NCBI GenBank assembly: GCA_044356555.1
Contig: JBIKWB010000006.1
Span: forward strand, 1 to 64,000
Length of the DNA: 64,000 bases
Source: Tous-C4FEB sp044356555
GTDB lineage: Bacteria; Verrucomicrobiota; Verrucomicrobiia; Opitutales; Opitutaceae
Direction of reading: 5' to 3'
Of the stretch, positions 25,022 to 33,804 are shown in pieces. The notes beneath the pieces are model-generated. The model searched no databases. It was not told the origin of the DNA and worked only from the letters and a program-made list of their open reading frames with translations. The position numbers and the translations under genes are program-made. Numbering within the stretch: the first letter of the stretch is position 1; the number at the start of each line of letters is the position of its first letter.

Positions 25022-28000
25022 TTAGGGTTCAATAATTTCGACTAGGACGGTGACGATGCCTTGGGCGTTGGTGCGCACCGTGACGAACTTTGCGGAGGGG
25101 TAAGCGATATCAAATTGTAAGCGCTCGCCCTCCCCGGCGGTCAGTTCGACCGGGGCATTGACCATTGGCTGACCGTTGGCGTCGGCGATCTTAAGCGAGA
25201 GCGTGTCGTTCGGGCCCAACTCACCCGGCGGGCCGAGGCGGACGATCACCGGGCCGCGGTTTTCGTAGTAGTCGTTAGGGTCGGTGCCCAATTGAAACTC
25301 GGCCAAGTTGGTTTTTCCGTCGCCGTCGGTGTCGCCGTCGGCAGGGGAAGCATCGGTGGGATTTAGGCCGTGGGAGAGTTTCCACGTATCCGGGATGCCG
25401 TCGTTCAGCGTGCTCGCGTTGAGCGCTCCGGAATTGGGCACCGGCAAAGGCGCGGAGGATACCGAAAACCCGGCCGCGTCGCGCGCGACGACCCGCAAGC
25501 TGAAGGTCGATAGCGGCGGGAGATCGGCCGCGATGAATAGGCTCAACGGCGTAGAGCCTATCAGGACGTCGTTGCGGTAGATGTCATAGACGGCGACCGG
25601 TCCTCGGGACGGCTTCCAGCTGAGCGCAAAGCCCGTTGCGCTTACGCCGGTGGCCTTGACGGTGTGAGGTACCGTGATCCCGGATAGGGTCTCCGCGGTC
25701 AGCGGCGCGCTCGGTGGGGAAACGTTGCCGGCGGCGTCTTCGGCGACGACCATAACGCGATAGTAGGTGTCGGGGCTTAAGCCGACGACGGCAAATCCCT
25801 GCGTAGCTGGGCGGCCGACTTCGTTGCCGTTCACAAATACACGGTAGCCGGCCACGGCTCGGTCATCGGTCGAGGGAGCCCAAGTGACGGTGAAGCCGCG
25901 TGAGCCGAGGTTCGAGACGGCAACCGCAGCCGGAGCGGTCGGCGGCATGGTATCGGGGGGCTCGGGCAAGGTGACCGTGATCGTCGCGCTGTAGGCGGAG
26001 GAGCCGGCGGTGTTGGCGGACCGCGCGCGGTAAGTGTAGATCGCGCCGGCCGTCAGGCCGGTGTCGGTAAACGTGGTGGTCCCGGCGTCGAACGAGGCGA
26101 CGACGGCGAAGGCTCCCCCGCCCTGCTGGCGCTCAAGCGTCGTCGCGAACGGCGGGGTCGCGCCCGAAGTCAACGTGAGCGCGACCGAGGTCGGGGGCGA
26201 CACTGTGGCGCTGAGCACGGGCGCGGGTGGCGGCTGGAGGAGCAGCGCCGTGATGCCGTATTTGGTCGCGAGGTAGGTTTGCAGGGTCGTGCGCTCGGCA
26301 GGGGTGAGGACGCGGTCGAAGACGAGCACTTCGGCGATGTCGCCGTTGAACGCTTCGCTGTAGCGGTCGATGCCCAGTGCGGGGTCAGTTCGGAAGGAAA
26401 CGGTCTGGCCCGTGAGCGCGATGGTTTCGACGGCGTTGAGGCGCAGGGTCGAGTCGCCGCTCGTGCTGATGCTGGTGTTTAAAAGGTGAGGCGAGGTGAA
26501 GGTCGCGTCGGTCGAGCGCGGGTAGAATTCGAGATCGGCGGTGCCAAAGTCGTTCCAGAGGCCGCTGGGCTGATAGATCGTGCCGTAGCCCGTGCCGAAG
26601 TGCGCGAGGCCGTTGTAGTAGTTGGCGAAATCTTTCAGCCGGGCGACGATGAAGAGTTCACCGGCGGTGGCACCGGCCATCAGGTTTGGGAGGTCAAAAT
26701 ACTGTTTGGGCGCGTTGACGTCGTTGAGGCCTTTGAAGCGGAGCACCGGTTGGCCGCTGAGCTGATTCGCGACGGGTTGCGGGCGGGCCGCAGGGTCGTT
26801 TTGGACCGCGTGATAGCCTGATCCCGAGAGGTCGGTCCAGCGGCCGATGTTGCCCGCCGCGTCGGGGGCGGCGCCGAGATCGGCGCGATACCACGCGCGG
26901 AGGCCGCTCGTCGCGAAGGGCGCGATGGGCCAAGGGTTGAGGGTTTGTTGGTAGGATTGGAGGAGGGTGCGGCCGACGGCGCCGGGGTCGGCGGTGGGGC
27001 CGTAGGCGAGCGTGCCGAAATATTGGAGTTCCCAAGCGTCGGGGAGTCCGTCGCCGTCGGTGTCGAGCGCGGTGTTGGGGATGTTGGCGCCGGTGCCGTT
27101 GAGGTATTCGAAGAGATTCAAAACGCCGTCGCCGTCGAGGTCGGCGTTGCGGTCGTTGACGGCGGGGTTGAGGCCGTTGGCGAGTTCCCAGGCGTCGTCG
27201 AGGCCGTCTTTGTCGGCGTCGGTGAAGAGGGGGTTTTCAAAGCCGGCGAACACATCGTCAAAACCGGTGGCGAGCGTCGCATGGCCGTTCAAGCTGAGCG
27301 AGGTGAGGCTCGCGGCGGTGTTTTCCAAAAAGCCGAGGTCGGCGGCGATGAGGCGGCTGTTCAGGAAGAGATCCCAACGTTTGGCGGCGTAGTCGGTGCG
27401 GAGCGTGAGGCGCTGCCACGCGGTGACTTGGCCGGCGGGGTCGAGGGCGGGGGCGGTCGTGGTGGCGAGATTGGCAGAAGAAACGGTCTGCCATTCGCCG
27501 CCGCTGGTGCCGTTGCCGTTGAAAAACTGGATCGTGCCGAACGTGTCGGGGCCGGCGAGGCCGGTGAGGGCGATGGCGGCGGAATCGGTTTCCAAAAACG
27601 TGCCGGAGCCGGGATCGGCGGCGGCGGCAGGGCGGGCGAAGACATCGACGAAGGTGACGCCGGGATTGGCGTTGGCGAAGGTGCGCGTGACGAGCGAGAG
27701 GTTGGCGAGGGGCGCGACGGCGACGGCTTGGGTGCCGCGGTAGGCGGGCGCGGTCACGATCGCGGCGGAGCCGTCGACGCTCCAACCCTTTTGGCCGTGG
27801 AGCGCGCCGAGGGTGTAGCCGTCGGCGACTTCGAAGCCGGTGAAAAAGGGCACGGGGTTGAGCGTGACGGTGAGCGGGTCGCTGAGCGTGGACCAGTTGC
27901 CGGCGGCGTCGCGGGCGCGGATGGCGACAACGTAGGCGGGGCCGCCGGGCGGGAGGGCGGTGATGTTGAACGTGGTCGCGCCGGCGGGGGCGAGGCCGAC

Positions 28001-31000
28001 AGAGACGCCGTTCACAAAAATCTCGTAGCCGGTGACGGCGACGTCGTCGGTGGCGGCGGTCCAGTCCACGGTGAAGCCGGTGGGCGTGAGATTCGCGGCG
28101 GCGACGGCGGCCGGCGCGGAGGGGGCGAAGGTGTCGCGCGCGGGCGTGACGGTGAGCGGGGCGCTGAGGGCGGAAAAATTGCCGGCGGCGTCGCGGGCGC
28201 GGACGCGGATCGCGTAGGACGTGTTGAGGACGAGGCCGGTGAAGCTGAACGACGGGAGGGCCGTGGTGCTGACGGAGACGCCGTCGCGGTAAACTTCGTA
28301 GGCGGTGACGGCGAAGTCGTCCGTCGAAGCGTTCCAGACGACGGTGAGCGCGTCGAGGGTGAGCCCGGTGGAGGCGAGGCCATCGGGAACGCTGGGGGGC
28401 GTGGTGTCGTTGGTGGTGGTGACGACGAGGGCGACGCTCTGGGCGGACCAGCGACCGGCAGCGTCGCGGGCGCGGACGCGGAGGGTGTAAGCGGTGGCGG
28501 GGGTGAGGCCGTTGACGACCATCGTGGTGGCGTCGGTGGTGCCTTGGGAAACGGTGCCGCGGAAGACTTCGTAGGCGGTGACGCCGACGTTATCGGTCGA
28601 GGCAGTCCACGTGAGGGTGGCGGTGGTGTTGGAGACGGCGGAGGCGACGAGACCGGCGGGTACGGTGGGCGCGGCGGAGTCGGCGAGGGTTTTGACCGAG
28701 CGCACGGCGGACGGCGCGGACCAATTGCCGGCGGCGTCGCTGGCGCGGATTTTGAGCGCGTAGGTGGTGTTGGGGGTGAGACCGGAGAGGTTGAGCGTGC
28801 GGGCGGCGGTGGTGCCGACGGAGACGTTGTCTTGGAAAACTTCGTAGAGGGTGACGCCCACGCCGTCGGTCGAGGCGGTCCAGGAGAGCGTGAAGCCGGT
28901 GACGGTGATCGCGCTGGCGACGGGCGTGCCGGGAGCGGAGGGCGCCGTGAAATCGGCGGTGGTGGTGACGGGGAGCGGGAGGCTTTGGGCGGACCAGTTG
29001 CCGGCGGCGTCGGCGGCGCGGACGCTCATGGCGTATTCGGTCTCGGGGAAGAGGCCGGTGAGGACGCGGGAGGTGGCGGTGGTGGTGCCGAGGGAAACGC
29101 CGTCGCGGAAGACTTCGTAGAGGGCGGTGCGGACGTTGTCCTTCGGAGCGGTCCAGCGGAGGGTGAAGCTGGAGCCGGTGACGAGGCTGGCGACAAGTGC
29201 GGTGGGCACGGCGGGGGGAGTCGTGTCGGCGAGGGTGGCAACGGGGAGCGGGACGCTGGGGGCGGACCAATTGCCGGCGGCGTCGCGGGCGCGCACGGTG
29301 AAGGTGTAAGACGTTGCGGGGACGAGGCCCGAGATGTTGCGCGTGGGTTTCGTAGACGTGCCGACGACGGTGCCGTCGCGGGAGATCTCATAAGCGGTGA
29401 CGCGGACGTTATCGGTGGCGGCGGTCCAATTAAGGGTGAAACTGCTCACGCTGATGACAGTGGCGTTGAGCCCGGCGGGGACGGTGGGCGCGGCGGTGTC
29501 GGGCGGGGTCGAGACGACGAGCGGGGCCGAAGGGTCGGACCAGTTGGCGGCGGCGTCGCGGGCGCGCACCTTGAAGGTGTAGGCGGTGTCGGGCGTGAGG
29601 CCGGTGACGACGCGGGTGAGCGTCGTTGCGGGGGTCGTGCCGAGGGAGACGCTGTTGCGGAAAACTTCGTAGCCGGTGACGGCGACATCGTCGGTGGTCG
29701 CGGGCCAGGAGAGCGTGAGGCCGGTGACGGTGACGGCGGAGGCGACGGGGGCGGCGGGGATCGCGGGATCGGTGGTATCGGGGAGCGTGCGGACCACGAG
29801 GGCGACGCTCTGCGCGGACCATTTGCCGGCGGCGTCGCGGGCGCGCACGCGCATCGAATAACCGGTGTTGGGGGCGAGGCCGGTGAGGGCGAGGGTGAGC
29901 GCGGGAGAATTTACGAGGCCGAGGGAAACGGTGCCGCGGAAAACTTCGTAGGCGGTGACGCCGACGTTGTCCGTCGAGGCGTTCCACGAAAGCGTGAAGC
30001 TGTTGATTGTGGCGGCGGAGGCGACGAGGCCGGCGGGCACGGTGGGCGGCGTGGTGTCGGCGAGAGTTGAGACGATGCGCGGGACGCTCAGGGCGGAGAA
30101 ATTGCCGGCGGCGTCGCGGGCGCGCACGGTGATCGTGTAGGGGGTGTTGAGCGCGAGGCCGGTGAAGGCAAACGAGGTGGCGGGCGCGGCGACGAGCGGC
30201 TGGGCGACGCCGTCGCGGAAGACTTCGTAGGCGGTGACGGCGACGTTATCGGTGGCGGCGCTCCAACGAAAGGTGAAGCCGGAGATCGTGACCAAGGTCG
30301 GCGTGAGCGAGGCGGGAACGGACGGCGCGGCGGTGTCGGGCAGTGTCGTGACGGAGAGCGGAGTGGAGAGGGCGGAGACGTTGCCCGCCGCATCGCGGGC
30401 GCGGACGGTGAGCGAGAAAGTGGTGGCGGGCGCGAGCGCGGTGAAGGAGCGGGAGGTCGCGGTGGTGAGGCCGAGGGAAACGCCGTTGCGGAAAACTTCG
30501 TAGCCGGTGACGCGGACGTTGTCGGTGGCGGCGGTCCATTTGAGCGTGAAGCCGGTGGTCGTGACGAGGGAGGCGGCGAGGCCGATGGGGACGGCGGGCG
30601 CGGTGGTGTCGGGCGGAGTGGTGACGGAGAACGCGGGACTTTGGGCGGACCAGTTACCGGCGGCATCGCGGGCGCGGACGGTGAACGAGTAAGCGGTGGT
30701 GGGCGCGAGGCCGGTGAAGGCGCGGGAAAGCGTCGTGGTGGTACCGGCGGTGATGCCGTTGCGAAAAACTTCGTAGCCGGTGACGGCGACGTTGTCGGTG
30801 GAGGAGGACCAGGTGAGCGTGAGGCCGGTGGCGGTGAGCGCTGAGGTGGCGAAGCCGGACGGGATCGCGGGCGGCGTGGTGTCGGCGAGGGTTTTGACGG
30901 TGAGCGCGATGCTTTGGGCCGACCAACGACCGGCGGCGTCACGGGCGCGGACTTTCATCGCGTAGGCGGTGTTGGGCGCGAGGCCGGCGACGGCGAGCGT

Positions 31001-31234
31001 GGTCGCCGGGGCTGCGACGGTACCGAGGGAAGTCGTGCCGCGGAAGACTTCGTAGGCGGTGACGCCGACGTTATCGGTCGAAGCAGTCCACGAAAGCGTG
31101 AAACTGTTGATCGTGATCGCGGAGGCCGCGAGGCCGGTGGGCACGGAGGGCGGAATCGTGTCGGGCTGGGCGGTCACGACCGATGCCCCACACCCGAACC
31201 AGAGAAGAACTGCAGCAAAAAGTCGTGAGCGCAT
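25022..31234 (-). CDS. Giant secreted FN3-repeat surface protein, 2070 aa
   Basis: Signal peptide at residues 1-23 (MRSRLFAAVLLWFGCGASVV). Twelve FN3 domains of about 91 residues follow (24-1125), each with a DTTxPxxPxGL linker and VTAYEVFRxG / YxxxVRARDAAGNWSA core. Next is a concanavalin/LamG-like region (about 1130-1660) split by Ca-binding DxDxDGLxDAWE motifs near 1335-1405. Three more FN3 domains occupy about 1668-1945, and a second DxDGDGxxxxxE motif near 1968 precedes a C-terminal Ig-like domain. The architecture suggests an extracellular adhesin or polysaccharide-binding protein. It is the first gene of a three-gene operon with the hydrolase and 331-aa genes. No catalytic domain is evident. 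Confidence 0.85.
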   Translation of the reverse strand: MRSRLFAAVLLWFGCGASVVTAQPDTIPPSVPTGLAASAITINSFTLSWTASTDNVGVTAYEVFRGTTSLGTVAAPATTLAVAGLAPNTAYAMKVRARDAAGRWSAQSIALTVKTLADTTPPAIPSGFATSALTATGLTLTWSSSTDNVAVTGYEVFRNGITAGTTTTLSRAFTGLAPTTAYSFTVRARDAAGNWSAQSPAFSVTTPPDTTAPAVPIGLAASLVTTTGFTLKWTAATDNVRVTGYEVFRNGVSLGLTTATSRSFTALAPATTFSLTVRARDAAGNVSALSTPLSVTTLPDTAAPSVPASLTPTLVTISGFTFRWSAATDNVAVTAYEVFRDGVAQPLVAAPATSFAFTGLALNTPYTITVRARDAAGNFSALSVPRIVSTLADTTPPTVPAGLVASAATINSFTLSWNASTDNVGVTAYEVFRGTVSLGLVNSPALTLALTGLAPNTGYSMRVRARDAAGKWSAQSVALVVRTLPDTTDPAIPAAPVASAVTVTGLTLSWPATTDDVAVTGYEVFRNSVSLGTTPATTLTRVVTGLTPDTAYTFKVRARDAAANWSDPSAPLVVSTPPDTAAPTVPAGLNATVISVSSFTLNWTAATDNVRVTAYEISRDGTVVGTSTKPTRNISGLVPATSYTFTVRARDAAGNWSAPSVPLPVATLADTTPPAVPTALVASLVTGSSFTLRWTAPKDNVRTALYEVFRDGVSLGTTTATSRVLTGLFPETEYAMSVRAADAAGNWSAQSLPLPVTTTADFTAPSAPGTPVASAITVTGFTLSWTASTDGVGVTLYEVFQDNVSVGTTAARTLNLSGLTPNTTYALKIRASDAAGNWSAPSAVRSVKTLADSAAPTVPAGLVASAVSNTTATLTWTASTDNVGVTAYEVFRGTVSQGTTDATTMVVNGLTPATAYTLRVRARDAAGRWSAQSVALVVTTTNDTTPPSVPDGLASTGLTLDALTVVWNASTDDFAVTAYEVYRDGVSVSTTALPSFSFTGLVLNTSYAIRVRARDAAGNFSALSAPLTVTPARDTFAPSAPAAVAAANLTPTGFTVDWTAATDDVAVTGYEIFVNGVSVGLAPAGATTFNITALPPGGPAYVVAIRARDAAGNWSTLSDPLTVTLNPVPFFTGFEVADGYTLGALHGQKGWSVDGSAAIVTAPAYRGTQAVAVAPLANLSLVTRTFANANPGVTFVDVFARPAAAADPGSGTFLETDSAAIALTGLAGPDTFGTIQFFNGNGTSGGEWQTVSSANLATTTAPALDPAGQVTAWQRLTLRTDYAAKRWDLFLNSRLIAADLGFLENTAASLTSLSLNGHATLATGFDDVFAGFENPLFTDADKDGLDDAWELANGLNPAVNDRNADLDGDGVLNLFEYLNGTGANIPNTALDTDGDGLPDAWELQYFGTLAYGPTADPGAVGRTLLQSYQQTLNPWPIAPFATSGLRAWYRADLGAAPDAAGNIGRWTDLSGSGYHAVQNDPAARPQPVANQLSGQPVLRFKGLNDVNAPKQYFDLPNLMAGATAGELFIVARLKDFANYYNGLAHFGTGYGTIYQPSGLWNDFGTADLEFYPRSTDATFTSPHLLNTSISTSGDSTLRLNAVETIALTGQTVSFRTDPALGIDRYSEAFNGDIAEVLVFDRVLTPAERTTLQTYLATKYGITALLLQPPPAPVLSATVSPPTSVALTLTSGATPPFATTLERQQGGGAFAVVASFDAGTTTFTDTGLTAGAIYTYRARSANTAGSSAYSATITVTLPEPPDTMPPTAPAAVAVSNLGSRGFTVTWAPSTDDRAVAGYRVFVNGNEVGRPATQGFAVVGLSPDTYYRVMVVAEDAAGNVSPPSAPLTAETLSGITVPHTVKATGVSATGFALSWKPSRGPVAVYDIYRNDVLIGSTPLSLFIAADLPPLSTFSLRVVARDAAGFSVSSAPLPVPNSGALNASTLNDGIPDTWKLSHGLNPTDASPADGDTDGDGKTNLAEFQLGTDPNDYYENRGPVIVRLGPPGELGPNDTLSLKIADANGQPMVNAPVELTAGEGERLQFDIAYPSAKFVTVRTNAQGIVTVLVEIIEP
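27850..31165 (-). repeat. Twelve tandem FN3-coding DNA repeats
   Basis: Units of about 270-273 bases share long near-identical stretches, for example gcggaccagttgccggcg and acttcgtaggcggtgacg, repeated in nearly every unit. The DNA-level similarity is high enough for recombination to change copy number, and short-read assembly of this stretch would be unreliable. Confidence 0.8.
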
Positions 31235-31458
31235 AAAGAAACTCGTAGGGAAATCGAGAGCGGGGCTGAAAGGGGATCTAGCAGAAGAAGCAACGAACCC
31301 GCTGAGGGACGCAGAGTCTGAAAACTTAGTCCAGCGCGACGACTATATAAATTAATGAATTTCAATACTTTTTAAAAGTCATGGCGCTACTCTACGCCGA
31401 AAGGCCCTCACTTGCATCTCTTCGGGATCGAGCCATGCTGACCGAAATCCCCTGCTTT
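31235..31458. promoter_or_regulatory. Divergent intergenic region, probable promoters
   Basis: The gap between the giant FN3 gene (minus) and the lipoprotein gene (plus) contains a short A+T-rich block at 31340-31378 (ACTATATAAATTAATGAATT) unlike the surrounding GC-rich DNA, which is the best place for promoters in either direction. No exact -35/-10 pair can be fixed. Confidence 0.35.
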
Positions 31459-31911
31459 ATGCTCTCACGTATCTTCTTATTCGCAGCCTTACTCACCCTC
31501 GTCTTGGCGATGACCGGATGCAGCACCATCGACAGCCGCATTCGGGAAAAGTCCGCCGTCTTCGCGGCGCTCGACGCGCCCACGCAGGACAAAATCAGAC
31601 TCGGTCGAATCGAAGTCGGGTTCTCAACGGACCTCGTCTATATGTCGCACGGGGCGCCCGATGAGCGCCTCACCACGACGAGCGCCACGGGCACCGACGA
31701 GACGTGGATCTACAACAGCTATAGCCAAGAATATCTCGGTTCGGCCCTCGTCGGTTATCGGCGTTACGTCGTGATCGATCCCAAGACCCGTCAGCCCATC
31801 GTCTACTTCGAGCCGGTCTATGACTCGATTTATCGCGAACGGGTCGAGGAACGCATCCGGATCATTTTCAAAGGCGGCAAGGTCGAGGCGATCGAACAGG
31901 TGAAACGCTGA
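31459..31911 (+). CDS. Small outer-membrane-type lipoprotein (SmpA/BamE-like fold possible)
   Basis: 150 residues starting MLSRIFLFAALLTL at ATG 31459, with a lipobox ending AMTGC, so a lipidated Cys at about residue 20 is expected. Starts further upstream at 31435 would give a poorer signal. The mature part (KIRLGRIEVGFSTDLVYMSHGAPDERLTTTS...TWIYNSY) has the 'G-x-S-x-D-x-V-x-x-x-x-G-x-P' pattern of SmpA/OmlA-like proteins, where residues fold against the outer membrane assembly machinery. That assignment is tentative. Confidence 0.75.
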   Translation: MLSRIFLFAALLTLVLAMTGCSTIDSRIREKSAVFAALDAPTQDKIRLGRIEVGFSTDLVYMSHGAPDERLTTTSATGTDETWIYNSYSQEYLGSALVGYRRYVVIDPKTRQPIVYFEPVYDSIYRERVEERIRIIFKGGKVEAIEQVKR

Positions 31912-31931
31912 GTCGGCATCGCGCCCCGCCG

Positions 31932-32633
31932 TCACGGCGGCGGGTCTTGACGCGGCGGAAACAACTCACGGCCGGCGCCCAACTCCTTCGCCAAGCCGGC
32001 CAGAAACACGGCGCGCGTCACTTCACGCGCACCGAGCCGTGCCATGTGGGGCGTGAGTTGCTGGATGTCCATCCACGCCTGGCCGCGCTCGCGCAGATAA
32101 GTCGCGAGAAACCAGATCGCCAATTTCGAGGCGTTATCCACGCGGTGAAACATGCTCTCCCCGCCAAAAAAACCGCCCGCATCCACACCGTAAAGTCCGC
32201 CGACCAAATCCTCTCCCTGCCACACCTCGACGCTGTGCGCCTGCCCAGCGCGATGCAGCGCAGTGTAGGCCTCGAGCACGGCCGGGCTGATCCAAGTGCC
32301 TTCTTGTTCGGGCCGACTGGCCGCGGCACACGCTGCGATCACGGCTGGGAACGCGCGGTCGATCGAGTAACTCCAACCGCTTTTTCGAGCTGCCTTTTCC
32401 AGGGTGCGCCCGGGCGTAAGCTCGTCGAAAACCAACACCGCCCGCACGCGCGGGCAACACCAAGGGATCGGCGCGGTGACGCCGCCAGGCCACGGGAAAA
32501 TCCCCCGGCGATACGCCGCGCGGAGATTCTCCACGGTCAACGCCGTCGCATCGGTGCTCGCGACGACTTCGCGTCCGCGCGCCAACGCCGCACCCTCGGG
32601 AAAGATTAACGTTGGCCTCAGCACCGCTCGCAC
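31932..32633 (-). CDS. aat: Leucyl/phenylalanyl-tRNA--protein transferase
   Basis: 233 residues from GTG 32633, with purine-rich AGGA and GGAG upstream. It transfers Leu or Phe from tRNA to N-terminal Lys/Arg of proteins in the N-end rule pathway. Family landmarks are present: AYRRGIFPWP, PIPWCCPRVRAVL, TWISPAVLEAYTALHRAGQAHSVEVW, GLYGVDAGGFFGGESMFHR and ASKLAIWFL. It follows gpsA by 30 bases on the same strand and is probably co-transcribed. Confidence 0.95.
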   Translation of the reverse strand: MRAVLRPTLIFPEGAALARGREVVASTDATALTVENLRAAYRRGIFPWPGGVTAPIPWCCPRVRAVLVFDELTPGRTLEKAARKSGWSYSIDRAFPAVIAACAAASRPEQEGTWISPAVLEAYTALHRAGQAHSVEVWQGEDLVGGLYGVDAGGFFGGESMFHRVDNASKLAIWFLATYLRERGQAWMDIQQLTPHMARLGAREVTRAVFLAGLAKELGAGRELFPPRQDPPP

Positions 32634-32663
32634 TTCCTGAACTCCCTCTGCTCCCCTGCCCGC

Positions 32664-33665
32664 TTACTCGCGTTTCAGCCCGCGCAACATCAGCGTATGC
32701 AACGCGAGCGCCGGTGCCTTGCCCTCAAACAGGATGGCGTGCATCTCGCGCAAAATCGGGGCGTCGATCTTTCGCTCCACGCACAACCCATGAAACGACT
32801 CGGTGGTCCGGTAGCCTTCGACGACGGTCTTCCGATGCGCGATCAGCTCGGCGGCGCTCCGACCTTCGCCGATGCGCTGGCCAAACTCCCGGTTGCGGCT
32901 CCACGCGCCGTGACAGGTCGCCACGAGATCGCCAAATCCGCTCAGGCCGTAAAACGTCTCGGGCCGGGCGCCGAGCGCCGCGCCCACGCGCACCATTTCG
33001 GCGAGCGCCCGGGTCAGGAGCGCGGCATTGGCGTTGTCCCCGAGCCCGAGCCCGGCCGCACAACCCGCCGCGATGGCGTAGATATTTTTCAGGCAACCGC
33101 CGTATTCGACGCCGGCCAAATCATCGCTCGTGTAAACGCGCAGCGTCGGCCCGCTCAACGCCGCCTGCACGTCGGCCAGCCACGCTTGCGCATCGCGCCC
33201 GGCCCCCAGCACCATCGCGGCGGGCAAACCGCGCGCGACCTCGGCCGCGTTCGTCGGGCCGGTCAGCGCACCCGCCGGGACATCCGGCTGCACGGCGGCG
33301 ATGACCTGCGCCGGCCGCAAATGCGAGCCGACCTCCAGGCCCTTCGACAAACTCACCACGAGCTTCAATGGCGTGCCCGTACCGCGCGCCGCCAGCACCC
33401 GGGAGGAGGTTTCCCGCAAGGCCTGAGACGGGCAGGCCAGCAAAACGACGGTCGACACGCCGAGAGCCGCCGAAAGATCGGCCGTGATCGCCAACGACTC
33501 GGGCAACGCGATCCCGGCAAGATAGTCCCGGTTCTCCCGGGTCGCCAAAAGCGCCGCCGCCTGCTCCGGCCGGCGTGGCACGAGCACCACGGGCCGGCCC
33601 AGCCGCGCGAGATGCACCGCAAACGCAGTGCCCCAAGCTCCGGCTCCGACGACGCAGAATTTCAT
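32664..33665 (-). CDS. gpsA: Glycerol-3-phosphate dehydrogenase [NAD(P)+]
   Basis: 333 residues, the usual length. It makes sn-glycerol 3-phosphate from dihydroxyacetone phosphate for phospholipid synthesis. N-terminal Rossmann motif VVGAGAWGTAFAVHLARLG; KGLE in VSLSKGLEVGSHL; LTGPTNAAEVARGLPAA; the conserved Lys of GVEYGGCLKNIYAIAAGCAAGL; and the C-terminal GLSGFGDLVATC. It sits upstream of aat and downstream of lysA on the same strand, separated from lysA by about 140 bases with hairpins. Confidence 0.96.
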   Translation of the reverse strand: MKFCVVGAGAWGTAFAVHLARLGRPVVLVPRRPEQAAALLATRENRDYLAGIALPESLAITADLSAALGVSTVVLLACPSQALRETSSRVLAARGTGTPLKLVVSLSKGLEVGSHLRPAQVIAAVQPDVPAGALTGPTNAAEVARGLPAAMVLGAGRDAQAWLADVQAALSGPTLRVYTSDDLAGVEYGGCLKNIYAIAAGCAAGLGLGDNANAALLTRALAEMVRVGAALGARPETFYGLSGFGDLVATCHGAWSRNREFGQRIGEGRSAAELIAHRKTVVEGYRTTESFHGLCVERKIDAPILREMHAILFEGKAPALALHTLMLRGLKRE

Positions 33666-33730
33666 GCCCGCTTATTGCCCACGGAATACACGGAAGACAC
33701 GGAAGAAATTTCGCGAACCTCGGTCGTAGG

Positions 33731-33774
33731 GGCGGCGCTCGTCGCCGCCCGGGGGCGTCCACGAGGGACGCCCC
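33731..33774. repeat. Two adjacent REP-like hairpins
   Basis: GGCGGCG-ctcgt-CGCCGCC (33731-33749) is followed by GGGGCGTCC-acgag-GGACGCCCC (33752-33774). They lie between lysA and gpsA after a 'cacggaatacacggaagacacgg' type repeat (33679-33703). The stems could attenuate transcription of gpsA-aat, but the dispersed motif suggests interspersed repeats. Confidence 0.55.
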
Positions 33775-33804
33775 GACTCGGGCTCGTTTCCGCCGGCTCT
33801 TTTC

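Noticed and set aside
26945..30070. Very long open frame (1041 codons) on the plus strand through the FN3 region
   Set aside because: It is the antisense of the FN3-coding repeats; open only because of strong codon bias and repetition. Its sequence is Gly/Glu/Ala-rich without domains.
27850..31165. FN3 repeats considered as a CRISPR or satellite array
   Set aside because: Repeats are 270-base in-frame coding units with no spacer pattern and no cas genes nearby.
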